Shown here: positions 41,901 through 56,900 of the stretch, in pieces
How the letters are laid out: each line of letters begins with the position of its first letter
How positions within the stretch are numbered: the first letter of the stretch is position 1
Source: Corbicula japonica
Taxonomy: Eukaryota > Mollusca > Bivalvia > Venerida > Cyrenidae
Direction: 5' to 3'
Length of the DNA stretch: 64,000 nucleotides
Assembly: GCA_038501625.1 (NCBI GenBank)
Contig: JAZAYU010000038.1
Location: 1,364,001 to 1,428,000, forward strand
The notes under the pieces: model-generated
Databases searched by the model: none
What the model was told of the DNA's origin: nothing
The model's input: only the letters and a program-made list of their open reading frames with translations
Program-made: the position numbers and the translations under genes

Positions 41901-44900
41901 CGAAGAAGTACACCAGGATATGTTTAGAAAATGGCGGATTTGACATCGTCAATGACGTCATACTAAAATTGTTCTTATTATGTGTTACATGTAACACACG
42001 GATTATTCCACTTTATAGCCGGGATGCCAAGGAGTGTCGATAATTGGCAAGTGTCGACATTAGGACAGTTTATTTGGTTCCTTGAAATGGTATGTGAGGA
42101 TATATTGCCGGTCTTGGTGTCATATTATCCCTCGCCTGCGGATCGGGTTATATGACACCCAGACCGGCAATATATCCTCACATTCCCTGTCAAGAAACCA
42201 AATAACTATATAACATTCACGCCATAATGTAGCGCGGGTGAATGTACATGTTCATTTTTTCTTCTTTTGTGTAAGATAAATTTAATGTATTTTCGCTTAA
42301 AAAGCACTTTAAACAAAAAGGTTACGAACTTAATTTCAATAAAATCATGCGTGTGAATGATAAACAAATCATTTTCTATTAAATGTCAGTTTTATTTACA
42401 AAATTATCGTTAAATTAGTTTTTTTATTACTAGTGTTTGAAAACTCAATTAAATTATTCAATTTGTCAAAAATTGCTTCGTGTAAATTCGTTAAAAGAAT
42501 CGGAAGAATCGATTCGGATCGCTACTATATATAAGTGAAAAACTATGAATAGAAGCGATCCGATCTGATCCGGTCTAAACGCTACGGTCTTTTCACTCCA
42601 AGCGATCCAAACGCTCGAAAGCGATTCCGACCTGGTCAAAACGCTTCGATCTTTTCACTCAAAGCGATCTAAACGCTCAAAGCAATTAGTTTCGATTCCA
42701 TTCCGTTCCCAATTAGATTGCGCTTCCATTGCGCTCCTAAAGGGATCGGTTTGCGGTTCGCTTTCGATCCGTTTATCAATTTTATGATTTTCAGTACTGT
42801 AGATGTAATATACACATGTATAAAATATAACTTAATATAAACAAGCAACGTATGTTAAAGTTTATAAATATTGAATCATATCTATAAGATTCATATCAAT
42901 AATTTTGCTGTTGTCGTATCTTGATATTAAACTGAAAATCATCGATCCAAGACTTTTGTTGCAGATTTATGAATGACAAAACGTGTCTGACTTTCATTTG
43001 TTTTATTTTTGGTAATAAACTGGGCCAATAATGACTTGAATGTTAGAATTATATTGATTTTATAAACTTCTTTTCCTAAATTATATCAAACAGAAATTGT
43101 TAACTTTTATCTTTAGGTTAGAGTAATTTACATGCGATATCAAAAAATATTGCTTTCAAAATATAAGATATATATTAGGTAAAACTGGACTCTATGGGAT
43201 TTATCGTACAAAAAAAATAATTTCATGTACACATTTGCTCGGTATATCTGTCTGAAATGTAGAGCGTCATTTTATTGATCATAATTTTACTCAACCTTTA
43301 AACGTTATATTCTAAATCATAATCTCAATAACACTATCAAGGATCAAAATGGTGGTTTTATGTTTGTTTTCCTGTTTTTTAAAGTCATATGAATGTTTGA
43401 ATCACTAAATCAAACTTCTGAGTGTTTTTGGTTTTTATATAAATAGATGAAGAGTGAACCTAAAATGTCACCAAACACGACAAATATGAAAATATTGCAG
43501 GCTCGGTTTCATTGAGCCTTTTAATGGGCAGTGTAAAGTTTATAGTTATAATAAAGATCCAAACGAGCTTTGTAGATACAGGTGTTAATTATTGCACTGC
43601 TACATGTAAACTCTTTTTGCATGATACTATCCTAGAAACTTATAGGGATAGCTAATTAGGTATTCACATGGAGGCGTGTCTTAAAATCAGGCAGTAATTG
43701 AAATGCATATAACGGCTCGCACAACTCAATCATAAACAGTACAATTTCGATCCATCCCAAATCATGGTGTATGGCGGTTAACACGGAATTTTCAATTTTC
43801 AATGCTGTATTTTATATTCCATGTTCAGTGGCGTATGCCCCCCCTCCCCCCTCCCCCCCCCCCCCAAAAAAAAAAGAATGGGTTTTCACTTAACGAGAAA
43901 ACAATGAGCGAAACTGAGAAAAGTAGGAAAAATTAAGAAAGCTATAATTATATCTTTGGGGTGTTTGAACAATATCCAAACCACCAATCTTTCATTTGAC
44001 CGAAATATTTAACAGAAGTTATTTCAGAAGTACTATTTAGTTGGTTCTATCATAACTTAAATATATTTAACGTGCCCAACGACCTTCAAAGGACTTATCT
44101 GATAACACCGCAAATCAAACTTTATTATAAATGTTCAGTTTAAAAAACAAATGGTTATACTCATTCGAATACCATAAACTGGGATATTTTTGGCGACGCC
44201 ATATTTTGGCCATTTGCCCCAAAGTGCCTGTGTTTTATTTTGCCAGTTTAATTTTGGCCAGTTATTATATGGCGGAAAATATACACAAATACTTTATTTT
44301 GTCATGTCATCTACGCAAATTGATCAGATTGGTCGGTATTTATCTTAGACATATTATAAACGACACATATGAAAAAGATTAAAAAGACAGCAAAATTATT
44401 CATATTATTATGTTAAATACAACAATAAAACTTCACATGCAGAAATATAAACATTAAAAATGCATAACAATTATAAAGATGTAATGGAAATAACGATATG
44501 ATATTTAAAACACTAAAACCAATCTCACATTTTCACAATATTTATTGCAACACACAATAATCCAACAAACTTAAATACACTAATTGAAATTTAAAATCAT
44601 GATATACATCGAGTTGTTTTATAGACGATAAAAAGCGATCCACGCTGGCGAAGTGTGAAAAATATTTGTTGTGTTTGCAATATCTGGGCTTAATTCTCAC
44701 CTGTAATGTATAATGGCGTGTTTAATTTTGGCTAATTCATTAGGGTGGCCAATTATTAACGAAGGTCAAAATATCCCAATTTACGGTATCTTGAACGAGA
44801 ATTGTTGGGTTGCGTTTGGCTACCGTCAGGAAATGACAAGACCAGTTTGTTATCAACAATTGAAAGCCGGTTATCTGTTCTTTTTATTACTTAAACAACA

Positions 44901-47900
44901 GGAGGCCGATTAACAGAAAATCACTAGACGGTCCGGGTAACAACCTACTATTGTTATTCAAGTTCTTCTGTATATGCCCGTAACCATAATGGATCAGAAT
45001 CCCAACAAAATCGAATCGTTACTTAAGAAATGGCCGCGGATATACAATGATAATGCGTAGAACAAATTAAAGTGAACTCACGTTCTTCTAGATATCATAT
45101 TGCTATATCTCTTTTTCTTACACAGCTGCTACAACAACAAAAATGCCAACGACCACATCCAGTACTACGTCCAGTACTACGGATGACAAAACACTCCCAT
45201 TGCCTACGAACACATCAAGTACTACAGCTGACACAACAACCACAGTGCCTACATCCACTACCAGTACAACAGCTGACACAACAACCACAGTGCCTACATC
45301 CACTACCACTACTACAGCTGACACAACAACCACATTGCCTACGACCACTTCCAGTACTACATCCGACACAACAACAACCATGCCTACAACCACTTCCAGT
45401 TCTACGGCTGACACAACAACCACCATGCCTACAACCACTTCCAGTACTACAGCTGACACAACAACCACCATGCCTACATCCACTACCAGTACTACGGCTG
45501 ACACAACAACCACAGTGCCTACATCCACTACCAGTACTACGGCTGACACAACAACCACAGTGCCTACATCCACTTCCAGTACTACGGCTGACACAACAAC
45601 CACAGTGCCTACATCCACTACCAGTACTACGGCTGACACAACAACCACAGCGCATACATCCACTTCCAGTACTACGGCTGACACAACAACCACAGTGCCT
45701 ACAACAACTTCCAGTACTACGGCTGACACAACAACCACCATGCCTACATCCACTTCCAGTACTACAGCTGACACAACAACCACAGTGCCTACAACAACTT
45801 CCAGTACTACGGCTGACACAACAAACACAGTGCCTACAACATCTTCCAGTACTACGGCTGACACAACAACCACAGTGCCTACATCCACTTCCAGTACTAC
45901 AGCTGACACAACAACCACAGTGCCTACATCCACTTCCACTACTACAGCTGACACAACAACCACAGTGCCTACATCCACTTCCAGTACTACGGCTGACACA
46001 ACAACCACAGTGACTACATCCACTACCAGTACTACGGCTGACACAACAACCACAGTGCCTACGACCACTTCCAGTACTACAGCTGACACAACAACCACCA
46101 CGCCTACATCCACTACCAGCACTACGGCTGACACAACAACCACAGTGCCTACATCCACTACCAGTACTACGGCTGACACAACAACCACAGTGTCTACGAC
46201 AACTTCCAGTACTTCAGCTGACACAACAACCACCATGCCTACATCCACTACCAGTACTACGGCTGACACAACAACCACAGTGCCTACATCCACTACCAGT
46301 ACTACGGCTGACACAACAACAACCATGCCTACATCCACTTCCAGTACTACAGCTGACACAACAACCACCATGCCTACATCCACTACCAGTACTTCGGCTG
46401 ACACAACAACCACAGTGCCTACATCCACTTCCAGTACTACAGCTGACACAACAACCACCATGCCTGCATCCACTACCAGTACTACGGCTGACACAACAAC
46501 CACCATGCCTACATCCACTACCAGTACTACGGCTGACACAACAACCACCATGCCTACATCCACTACCAGTACTACGGCTGACACAACAACCACAGTGCCT
46601 ACATCAACTTCCAGTACTACGGCTGACACAACAACCACAGTGCCTACGGCAACTTCCAGTACTACGGCTGACACAACAACCACAGTGCCTACATCCACTT
46701 CCAGTACTACGGCTGACACAACAACCACAGTGCCTACATCCACTTCCAGTACTACGGCTGACACAACAACCACAGTGCCTACATCCACTACCAGTACTAC
46801 GGCTGACACAACAACCACAGTGCCTACATCCACTTCCAGTACTACGGCTGACACAACAACCACAGTGCCTACATCCACTACCAGTACTACGGCTGACACA
46901 ACAACCACAGTGCATACATCCACTTCCAGTACTAAAGCTGTCACAACAACCACAGTGCATATATCCACTTCCAGTACTACGGCTGACACAACAACCACCA
47001 TGCCTACATCCACTTCCAGTTCTACGGCTGACACAACAACCACAGTGCCTACGACAACTTCCAGTTCTACGGCTGACACAACAACCAAAGTGCCTACATC
47101 CACTTCCAGTACTACCTCCGACACAACAACCACAGTGCCTACATCTACTTCCAGTACTACGGCTGACACAACAACCACAGTGCCAACATCCACTACCAGT
47201 ACTACGGCTGACACAACAACCACAGTGCCTACATCCACTTCCAGTACTACGGCTGACACAACAACCACAGTGCCTACATCCACTACCAGTACTACGGCTG
47301 ACACAACAACCACAGTGCATACATCCACTTCCAGTACTACAGCTGACACAACAACCACAGTCCCTACAACAACTTCCAGTACTACGGCTGACACAACAAC
47401 AACAGTGCCTACATCCACTTCCAGTACTACGGCTGACACAACAACCACAGTGCCTACATCCACTACCAGTACTACGGCTGACACAACAACCACAGTGCCT
47501 ACATCCACTTCCAGTACTACAGCTGACACAACAACCACCACGCCTACATCCACTACCAGTACTACGGCTGACACAACAACCACAGTGCCTACATCCACTA
47601 CCAGTACTACGGCTGACACAACAACCACAGTGCCTACGACAACTTCCAGTACTACAGCTGACACAACAACCACCATGCCTACATCCACTACCAGTACTAC
47701 GGCTGACACAACAACCACAGTGCCTACATCCACTTCCAGTACTACGGCTGACACAACAACCACCATGCCTACATCCACTTCCAGTACTACAGCTGACACA
47801 ACAACCACCATGCCTACATCCACTACCAGTACTACGGCTGATACAACAACCACAGTGCCTACATCCACTTCCAGTACTACAGCTGACACAACAACCACCA

Positions 47901-50900
47901 TGCCTACATCCACTACCAGTACTACGGCTGACACAACAACCACAGTGCCTACATCCACTACCAGTACTACGGCTGACACAACAACCACAGTGCCTACATC
48001 CACTTCCAGTACTACGGCTGACACAACAACCACAGTGCCTACATCCACTTCCAGTACTACGGCTGACACAACAACCACAGTGCCTACATCCACTTCCAGT
48101 ACTACGGCTGACACAACAACCACAGTGCCTACATCCACTTCCAGTACTACAGCTGACACAACAACCACAGTGCCTACATCCACTTCCAGTACTACAGCTG
48201 ACACAACAACCACAGTGCCTACATCCACTAAAACTACTACAGCTGACACAACAACCACAGTGCCTACATCAACTTCCAGTACTACGGCTGACACAACAAC
48301 CACAGTGCCTACGACAACTTCCAGTACTACGGCTGACGCAACAACCACAGTGCCTACAACAACTTCCAGTACTACAGCTGACACAACAACCACATTGCCT
48401 ACATCCACTTCCAGTACTACGGCTGACACAACAACCACAGTGCCTACAACAACTTCCAGTACTACAGCTGACACAACAACCACAGTGCCTACATCCACTA
48501 CCAGTACTACGGCTGACACAACAACCACAGTGCCTACATCCACTTCCAGTACTACGGCTGACACAACAACCACAGTGCACACATTCACTACCAGTACTAC
48601 GGCTGACACAACAACCACAGTGCCTACATCCACTTCCAGTACTACAGCCGACACAACAACCACAGTGCCTACATCCACTTCCAGTACTACGACTGACACA
48701 ACAACCACAGTGCCTACATCCACTTCCAGTACCACAGCTGACACAACAACCACAGTGCCTACGACAACTTCCAGTACTACAGCTGACACAAAAACCACAG
48801 TGCCTACGACAACTTTCAGTACTACGGCTGACACAACAACCACAGTGCCTACAACAACTTCCAGTACTACGGCTGACACAACAACCACAGTGCCTATGAC
48901 AACTTCCAGTACTACGGCTGACACAACAACCACAGTGCCTACAACAACTTCCAGTATTACGGCTGACACAACAACCACAGTGCCTACATCCACTACCAGT
49001 ACTACGGCTGACACAACAACCACAGTGACTACATCCACTTCCAGTACTACGGCTGACACAACAACCACAGTGCCTACGACCTCTTCCAGTACTACAGCTG
49101 ACACAACAACCACAGTGCCTACGACAACTTTCAGTACTACGGCTGACACAACAACCACAGTGCCTACAACAACTTCCAGTACTACGGCTGACACAACAAC
49201 CACAGTGCCTATGACGACTTCCAGTACTACGGCTGACACAACAACCACAGTGCCTACAACAACTTCCAGTACTACAGCTGACACAACAACCACAGTGCCT
49301 ACATCCACTTCCAGTACTACGGCTGACACAACAACCACAGTGCCTACATCCACTTCCAGTACTACGGCTGACACAACAACCACAGTGCCTACGACAACTT
49401 CCAGTACTACGGCTGACACAACAACCACAGTGCCTACATCCACTTCCAGTACTACGGCTGACACAACAACCACAGTGCCTACATCCACTTCCAGTACTAC
49501 GGCTGACACAACAACCACAGTGCCTACATCCACTACCAGTACTACGGCTGACACAACAACCACAGTGCCTACATCCACTTCCAGTACTACGGCTGACACA
49601 ACAACCACAGTGCCTACATCCACTACCAGTACTACGGCTGACACAACAACCACAGTGCATACATCCACTTCCAGTACTACAGCTGACACAACAACCACAG
49701 TGCATATATCCACTTCCAGTACTACGGCTGACACAACAACCACCATGCCTACATCCACTTCCAGTACTACGGCTGACACAACAACCACAGTGCCTACGAC
49801 AACTTCCAGTACTACGGCTGACACAACAACCACAGTGCCTACATCCACTTCCAGTACTACGGCTGACACAACAACCACAGTGCCTACATCTACTTCCAGT
49901 ACTACGGCTGACACAACAACCACAGTGCCTACATCCACTACCAGTACTACGGCTGACACAACAACCACCATGCCTACATCCACTACCAGTACTACGGCTG
50001 ACACAACAACCACAGTGCCTACATCCACTACCAGTACTACGGCTGACACAACAACCACAGTGCCTACATCCACTTCCACTACTACAACTGACACACCAAC
50101 CACCATGCCTACATCCACTACCAGTACTGCGGCAGACACAACAACCACAGTGCCTACATCCACTACCAGTACTACGGCGTATACAACAAACACCATGCCT
50201 ACATCCACTTCCAGTACTACAGCTGACACAACAACCACCATGCCTACATCCACTACCAGTACTTCGGCTGACACAACAGCCACAGTGCATATATCCACTT
50301 CCAGTACTACGGCTGACACAACAACCACCATGCCTGCATCCACTACCAGTACTACGGCTGACACAACAACCACCATGCCTACATCCACTACCAGTACTAC
50401 GGCTGACACAACAACCACCATGCCTACATCCACTACCAGTACTACGGCTGACTCAACAACCACAGTGCCTACATCCACTTCCAGTACTACGGCTGACACA
50501 ACAACCACAGTGCCTACATCCACTTCCAGTACTACAGCTGACACAACAACCACAGTGCCTACATCCACTACCAGTACTACGGCTGACACAACAACCACAG
50601 TGCCTACAACAACTTCCAGTACTACGGCTGACACAACAACCACAGTGCCTACATCCACTACCAGTACTACGGCTGACACAACAACCACAGTGCCAACAAC
50701 AACTTCCAGTACTACGGCTGACACAACAACCACAGTGCCTACATCCGCTACCAGTACTACAGCTGACACAACAACCACAGTGCCTACATCAACTTCCAGT
50801 ACTACGGCTGACAAAACAACCACAGTGCCTACATCCACTACCAGTACTACGGCTGACACAACAACCACAGTGCCTACAACAACTTCCAGTACTACGGCTG

Positions 50901-53900
50901 ACACAACAACCACAGTGCCTACATCCACTACCAGTACTACGGCTGACACAACAACCACAGTGACTACATCCACTTCCAGTACTACGGCTGACACAACAAC
51001 CACAGTGCCTACGACCTCTTCCAGTACTACAGCTGACACAACAACCACAGTGGCCTACAACAACTTCCAGTACTACGGCTGACACAACAACCACAGTGCC
51101 TACAACAACTTCCAGTACTACGGCTGACACAACAACCACAGTGCCTACAACAACTTCCAGTACTACGGCTGACACAACAACCACAGTGCCTACATCCACT
51201 TCCAGTACTACGGCTGACACAACAACCACAGTGTCCAGTACTACGGCTACAGTGCCTACTTCCAGTACGGCTGACACAACAACCACAGTGCTAGACTACG
51301 GCTAACACAACCACAGTGCCTACATCCACTACCAGTACTACGGCTGACACAACAACCACAGTGCATACATCCACTTCCAGTACTACGGCTGACACAACAA
51401 CCACAGTGCCTACGACCTCTTCCAGTACTACAGCTGACACAACAACCACAGTGCCTACATCCAACTTCCAGTACTACGGCTGACACAACAACCACAGTGC
51501 CTACATCCACTACCAGTACTACGGCTGACACAACAACCACAGTGCCTACATCCACTTCCAGTACTACGGCTGACACAACAACCACAGTGCCTACATCCAC
51601 TACCAGTACTACGGCTGACACAACAACCACAGTGCCTACATCCACTTCCAGTACTACAGCTGACACAACAACCACCAGTGCCTACATCCACTACCAGTAC
51701 TACGGCTGACACAACAACCACAGTGCCTACATCCACTACCAGTACTACGGCTGACACAACAACCACCATGCCTACATCCACTTCCAGTACTACAGCTGAC
51801 ACAACAACCACATGCCTACATCCACTACCAGTACTACGGCTGACACAACAACCACAGTGCCTACACTTCCAGTACTACAGCTGACACAACAACCACATGC
51901 CTGCATCCACTACCAGTACTACGGCTGACACAACAACCACCATGCCTACATCCACTACCAGTACTACGGCTGACACAACAACCACCAGTGCCTACATCCA
52001 CTACCAGTACTACGGCTGACTCAACAACCACAGTGCCTACATCCACTTCCAGTACTACGGCTGACACAACAACCACAGTGCCTACATCCACTTCCAGTAC
52101 TACAGCTGACACAACAACCACAGTGCCTACATCCACTACCAGTACTACGGCTGACACAACAACCACAGTGCCTACAACAACTTCCAGTACTACGGCTGAC
52201 ACAACAACCACAGTGCCTACATCCACTACCAGTACTACGGCTGACACAACAACCACAGTGCCAACAACAACTTCCAGTACTACGGCTGACACAACAACCA
52301 CAGTGCCTACATCCGCTACCACTACTACAGCTGACACAACAACCACAGTGCCTACATCAACTTCCAGTACTACGGCTGACACAACAACCACAGTGCCTAC
52401 ATCCACTACCAGTACTACGGCTGACACAACAACCACAGTGCCTACAACAACTTCCAGTACTACGGCTGACACAACAACCACAGTGCCTACATCCACTACC
52501 AGTACTACGGCTGACACAACAACCACAGTGACTACATCCACTTCCAGTACTACGGCTGACACAACAACCACAGTGCCTACGACCTCTTCCAGTACTACAG
52601 CTGACACAACAACCACAGTGCCTACAACAACTTCCAGTACTACGGCTGACACAACAACCACAGTGCCTACATCCACTTCCAGTACTACGGCTGACACAAC
52701 AACCACAGTGCCTACATCCACTTCCAGTACTACGGCTGACACAACAACCACAGTGCCTACAACAACTTCCAGTACTACGGCTTACACAATAACCACAGTG
52801 CCTACAACAACTTCCAGTACTACGGCTGACACAACAACCACAGTGCCTACATCCACTACCAGTACTACGGCTGACACAACAACCACAGTGCCTACATCCA
52901 CTACCAGTACTACGGCTGACACAACAACCACAGTGCCTACATCCACTACCAGTACTACGGCTGACACAACAACCACAGTGCATACATCCACTTCCAGTAC
53001 TACGGCTGACACAACAACAACAGTGCCTACGACCTCTTCCAGTACTACAGCTGACACAACAACCACAGTGCCTACAACAACTTCCAGTACTACGGCTGAC
53101 ACAACAACCACTGTGTCAACATCCACTACCAGTACTACGGCTGACACAACAACCACAGTGCCTACATCCACTTCCAGTACTACGGCTGACACAACAACCA
53201 CAGTGCCTACATCCACTTACCAGTACTACGGCTGACACAACAACCACAGTGCCTACATCCACTACCAGTACTACGGCTGACACAACAACCACAGTGCATA
53301 CAACAACTTCCAGTACTACGGCTGACACAACAACCACAGTGCCTACATCCACTTCCAGTACTACGGCTGACACAACAACCACAGTGCATACAACAACTTC
53401 CAGTACTACAGCTGACACAACAACCACAGTGCCTACAACAACTTCCAGTACTACGGCTGACACAACAACCACAGTGCCTACATCCACTTCCAGTACTACG
53501 GCTGACACAACAACCACAGTGCCTACATCCACTTCCAGTACTACGGCTGACACAACAACCACAGTGCCTACATCCACTTCCAGTACTACGGCTGACACAA
53601 CAACCACAGTGCCTACAACAACTTCCAGTACTACGGCTGACACAACAACCACAGTGCCTACGACAACTTTCCAGTACTACGGCTGACACAACAACCACAG
53701 TGCCTACAACAACTTCCAGTACTACGGCTGACACAACAACCACAGTGCCTACATCCACTTCCAGTACTACGGCTGACACAACAACCACAGTGCCTACGAC
53801 AACTTCCAGTACTACGGCTGACACAACAACCACAGTGCCTACATCCACTTCCAGTACTACGGCTGACACAACAACCACAGTGCCTACATCCACTTCCAGT

Positions 53901-56900
53901 ACTACGGCTGACACAACAACCACAGTGCCTACATCCACTACCAGTACTACGGCTGACACAACAACCACACTGCCTATGACGACTTCCAGTACTACGGCTG
54001 ACACAACAACCACAGTGCCTACAACAACTTCCAGTACTACGCTGACACAACAACCACAGTGCCTACATCCACTTCCAGTACTACGGCTGACACAACAACC
54101 ACAGTGCCTACAACAACTTCCAGTACTACGGCTGACACAACAACCACAGTGCCTACATCCACTACCAATACTACAGCTGACACAACAACCACAGTGCCTA
54201 CATCCACTTCCAGTACTACGGCTGACACAACAACCACAGTGCCTACATCCACTTCCAGTACTACGGCTGACACAACAACCACAGTGCCTACGACCACTTC
54301 CAGTACTACGGCTGACACAACAACCACAGTGCCTACATCCACTTCCAGTACTACGGCTGACACAACAACCACAGTGCCTACATCCACTTCCAGTACAACG
54401 GCTGACACAACAACCACAGTGCCTACATCCACTTCCAGTACTACGGCTGACACAACAACCACAGTGCCTACGACAACTTCCAGTACTACGGCTGACACAA
54501 CAACCACAGTGCCTACATCCACTTCCAGTACTACGGCTGACACAACAACCACAGTGCCTACATCCACTTCCAGTACTACGGCTGACACAACAACCACAGT
54601 GCCTACATCCACTACCAGTACTACGGCTGACACAACAACCACAGTGCCTATGACGACTTCCAGTACTACGGCTGACACAACAACCACAGTGCCTACAACA
54701 ACTTCCAGTACTACAGCTGACACAACAACCACAGTGCCTACATCCACTTCCAGTACTACGGCTGACACAACAACCACAGTGCCTACAACAACTTCCAGTA
54801 CTACGGCTGACACAACAACCACAGTGCCTACATCCACTACCAATACTACAGCTGACACAACAACCACAGTGCCTTCATCCACTTCCAGTACTACGGCTGA
54901 CACAACAACCACAGTGCCTACATCCACTTCCAGTACTACGGCTGACACAACAACCACAGTGCCTACGACAACTTCCAGTACTACGGCTGACACAACAACC
55001 ACAGTGCCTACATCCACTTCCAGTACTACGGCTGACACAACAACCACAGTGCCTACATCCACTTCCAGTACTACGGCTGACACAACAACCACAGTGCCTA
55101 CATCCACTTCCAGTACTACGGCTGACACAACAACCACAGTGCCTACGACAACTTCCAGTACTACGGCTGACACAACAACCACAGTGCCTACATCCACTTC
55201 CAGTACTACGGCTGACACAACAACCACAGTGCCTACATCCACTTCCAGTACTACGGCTGACACAACAACCACAGTGCCTACATCCACTACCAGTACAACG
55301 GCTGACACAACAACCACAGTGCCTATGACGACTTCCAGTACTACGGCTGACACAACAACCACAGTGCCTACAACAACTTCCAGTACTACAGCTGACACAA
55401 CAACCACAGTGCCTACATCCACTTCCAGTACTACGGCTGACACAACAACCACAGTGCCTACAACAACTTCCAGTACTACTGCTGACACAACAACCACAGT
55501 GCCTACATCCACTACCAATACTACAGCTGACACAACAACCACAGTGCCTACATCCACTTCCAGTACTACGGCTGACACAACAACCACAGTGCCTACATCC
55601 ACTACCAGTACTACGGCTGACACAACAACCACAGTGCCTACGACAACTTCCAGTACTACGGCTGACACAACAACCACAGTGCCTACATCCACTTCCATTA
55701 CTACGGCTGACACAACAACCACAGTGCCTACATCCACTTCCAGTACAACGGCTGACACAACAACCACAGTGCCTACATCCACTACCAGTAGTACGGCTGA
55801 CACAACAACCACAGTGCCTACATCCACTTCCAGTACTACGGCTGACACAACAACCACAGTGCCTACATCCACTACCAGTACTACGGCTGACACAACAACC
55901 ACAGTGCATACATCCACTTCCAGTACTACAGCTGACACAACAACCACAGTGCATATATCCACTTCCAGTACTACGGCTGACACAACAACCACCAGTGCCT
56001 ACATCCACTTCCAGTACTACGGCTGACACAACAACCACAGTGCCTACACAACTTCCAGTACTACGGCTGACACAACAACCACAGTGCCTACATCTACTTC
56101 CAGTACTACGGCTGACACAACAACCACAGTGCCTACATCCACTACCAGTACTACGGCTGACACAACAACCACAGTGCCTACATCCACTTCCAGTACTACG
56201 GCTGACACAACAACCACAGGGCCTACATCCACTACCAGTACTTCGGCTGACACAACAACCACAGTGCATACATCCACTTCCAGTACTACAGCTGACACAA
56301 CAACCACAGTGCCTACAACAACTTCCAGTACTACGGCTGACACAACAACCACAGTGCCTACAACAACTTCCAGTACTACGGCTGACACAACAACCACAGT
56401 GCCTACATCCACTACCAGTACTACGGCTGACGCAACAACCACAGTGCCTACAACAACTTCCAGTACTACGGCTGACACAACAACCACAGTGCCTACATCC
56501 ACTACCAGTACTACGGCCGACACAACAACCACAGTGACTACATCAACTTCCAGTACTACGGCTGACACAACAACCACAGTGCCTACGACCTCTTCCATTA
56601 CTACAGCTGACACAACAACCACAGGGCCTACAACAACTTCCAGTACTACGGCTGACACAACAACCACAGTGCCTACAACAACTTCCAGTACTACGGCTGA
56701 CACAACAACCACAGTGCCTACAACAACTTCCAGTACTACGGCTGACACAACAACCACAGTGCCTACAACAACTTCCAGTACTACGGCTTACACAACAACC
56801 ACAGTGCCTGGAACAACTTCCAGTACTACGGCTGACACAACAACCACAGTGCCTACATCCACTACCAGTACTACGGCTGACACAACAACCACAGTGCCTA

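Larger units (their letters stand above)
39035..42799 (-). mobile_element. Pogo-like DNA transposon (3.77 kb) with terminal repeats and TA duplication
   Basis: Both ends read CAGTACTGAAAAT going inward, with similarity extending about 28 bases. TA flanks both ends (39033-39034, 42800-42801). It encodes a broken transposase on the minus strand. Subterminal blocks hold repeated AAGCGATC/AAACGCTC motifs (42530-42690; related text at 39065-39175), possibly transposase-binding sites. Inserted in intron 1 of gene 3. Confidence 0.85.

Noticed and set aside
48269..50290. Cys-rich minus-strand frame (CGCCVSRSTGS repeats)
   Set aside because: Another shadow of the same tandem repeat; no splice or start context.
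45118..51048. A 1,976-codon minus-strand open frame (Val/Ser-rich) across the mucin array
   Set aside because: The 45-base unit is a multiple of three and stop-free in several frames, so open antisense frames are automatic. The plus frame is joined by splicing to NIDO/AMOP/VWD exons.
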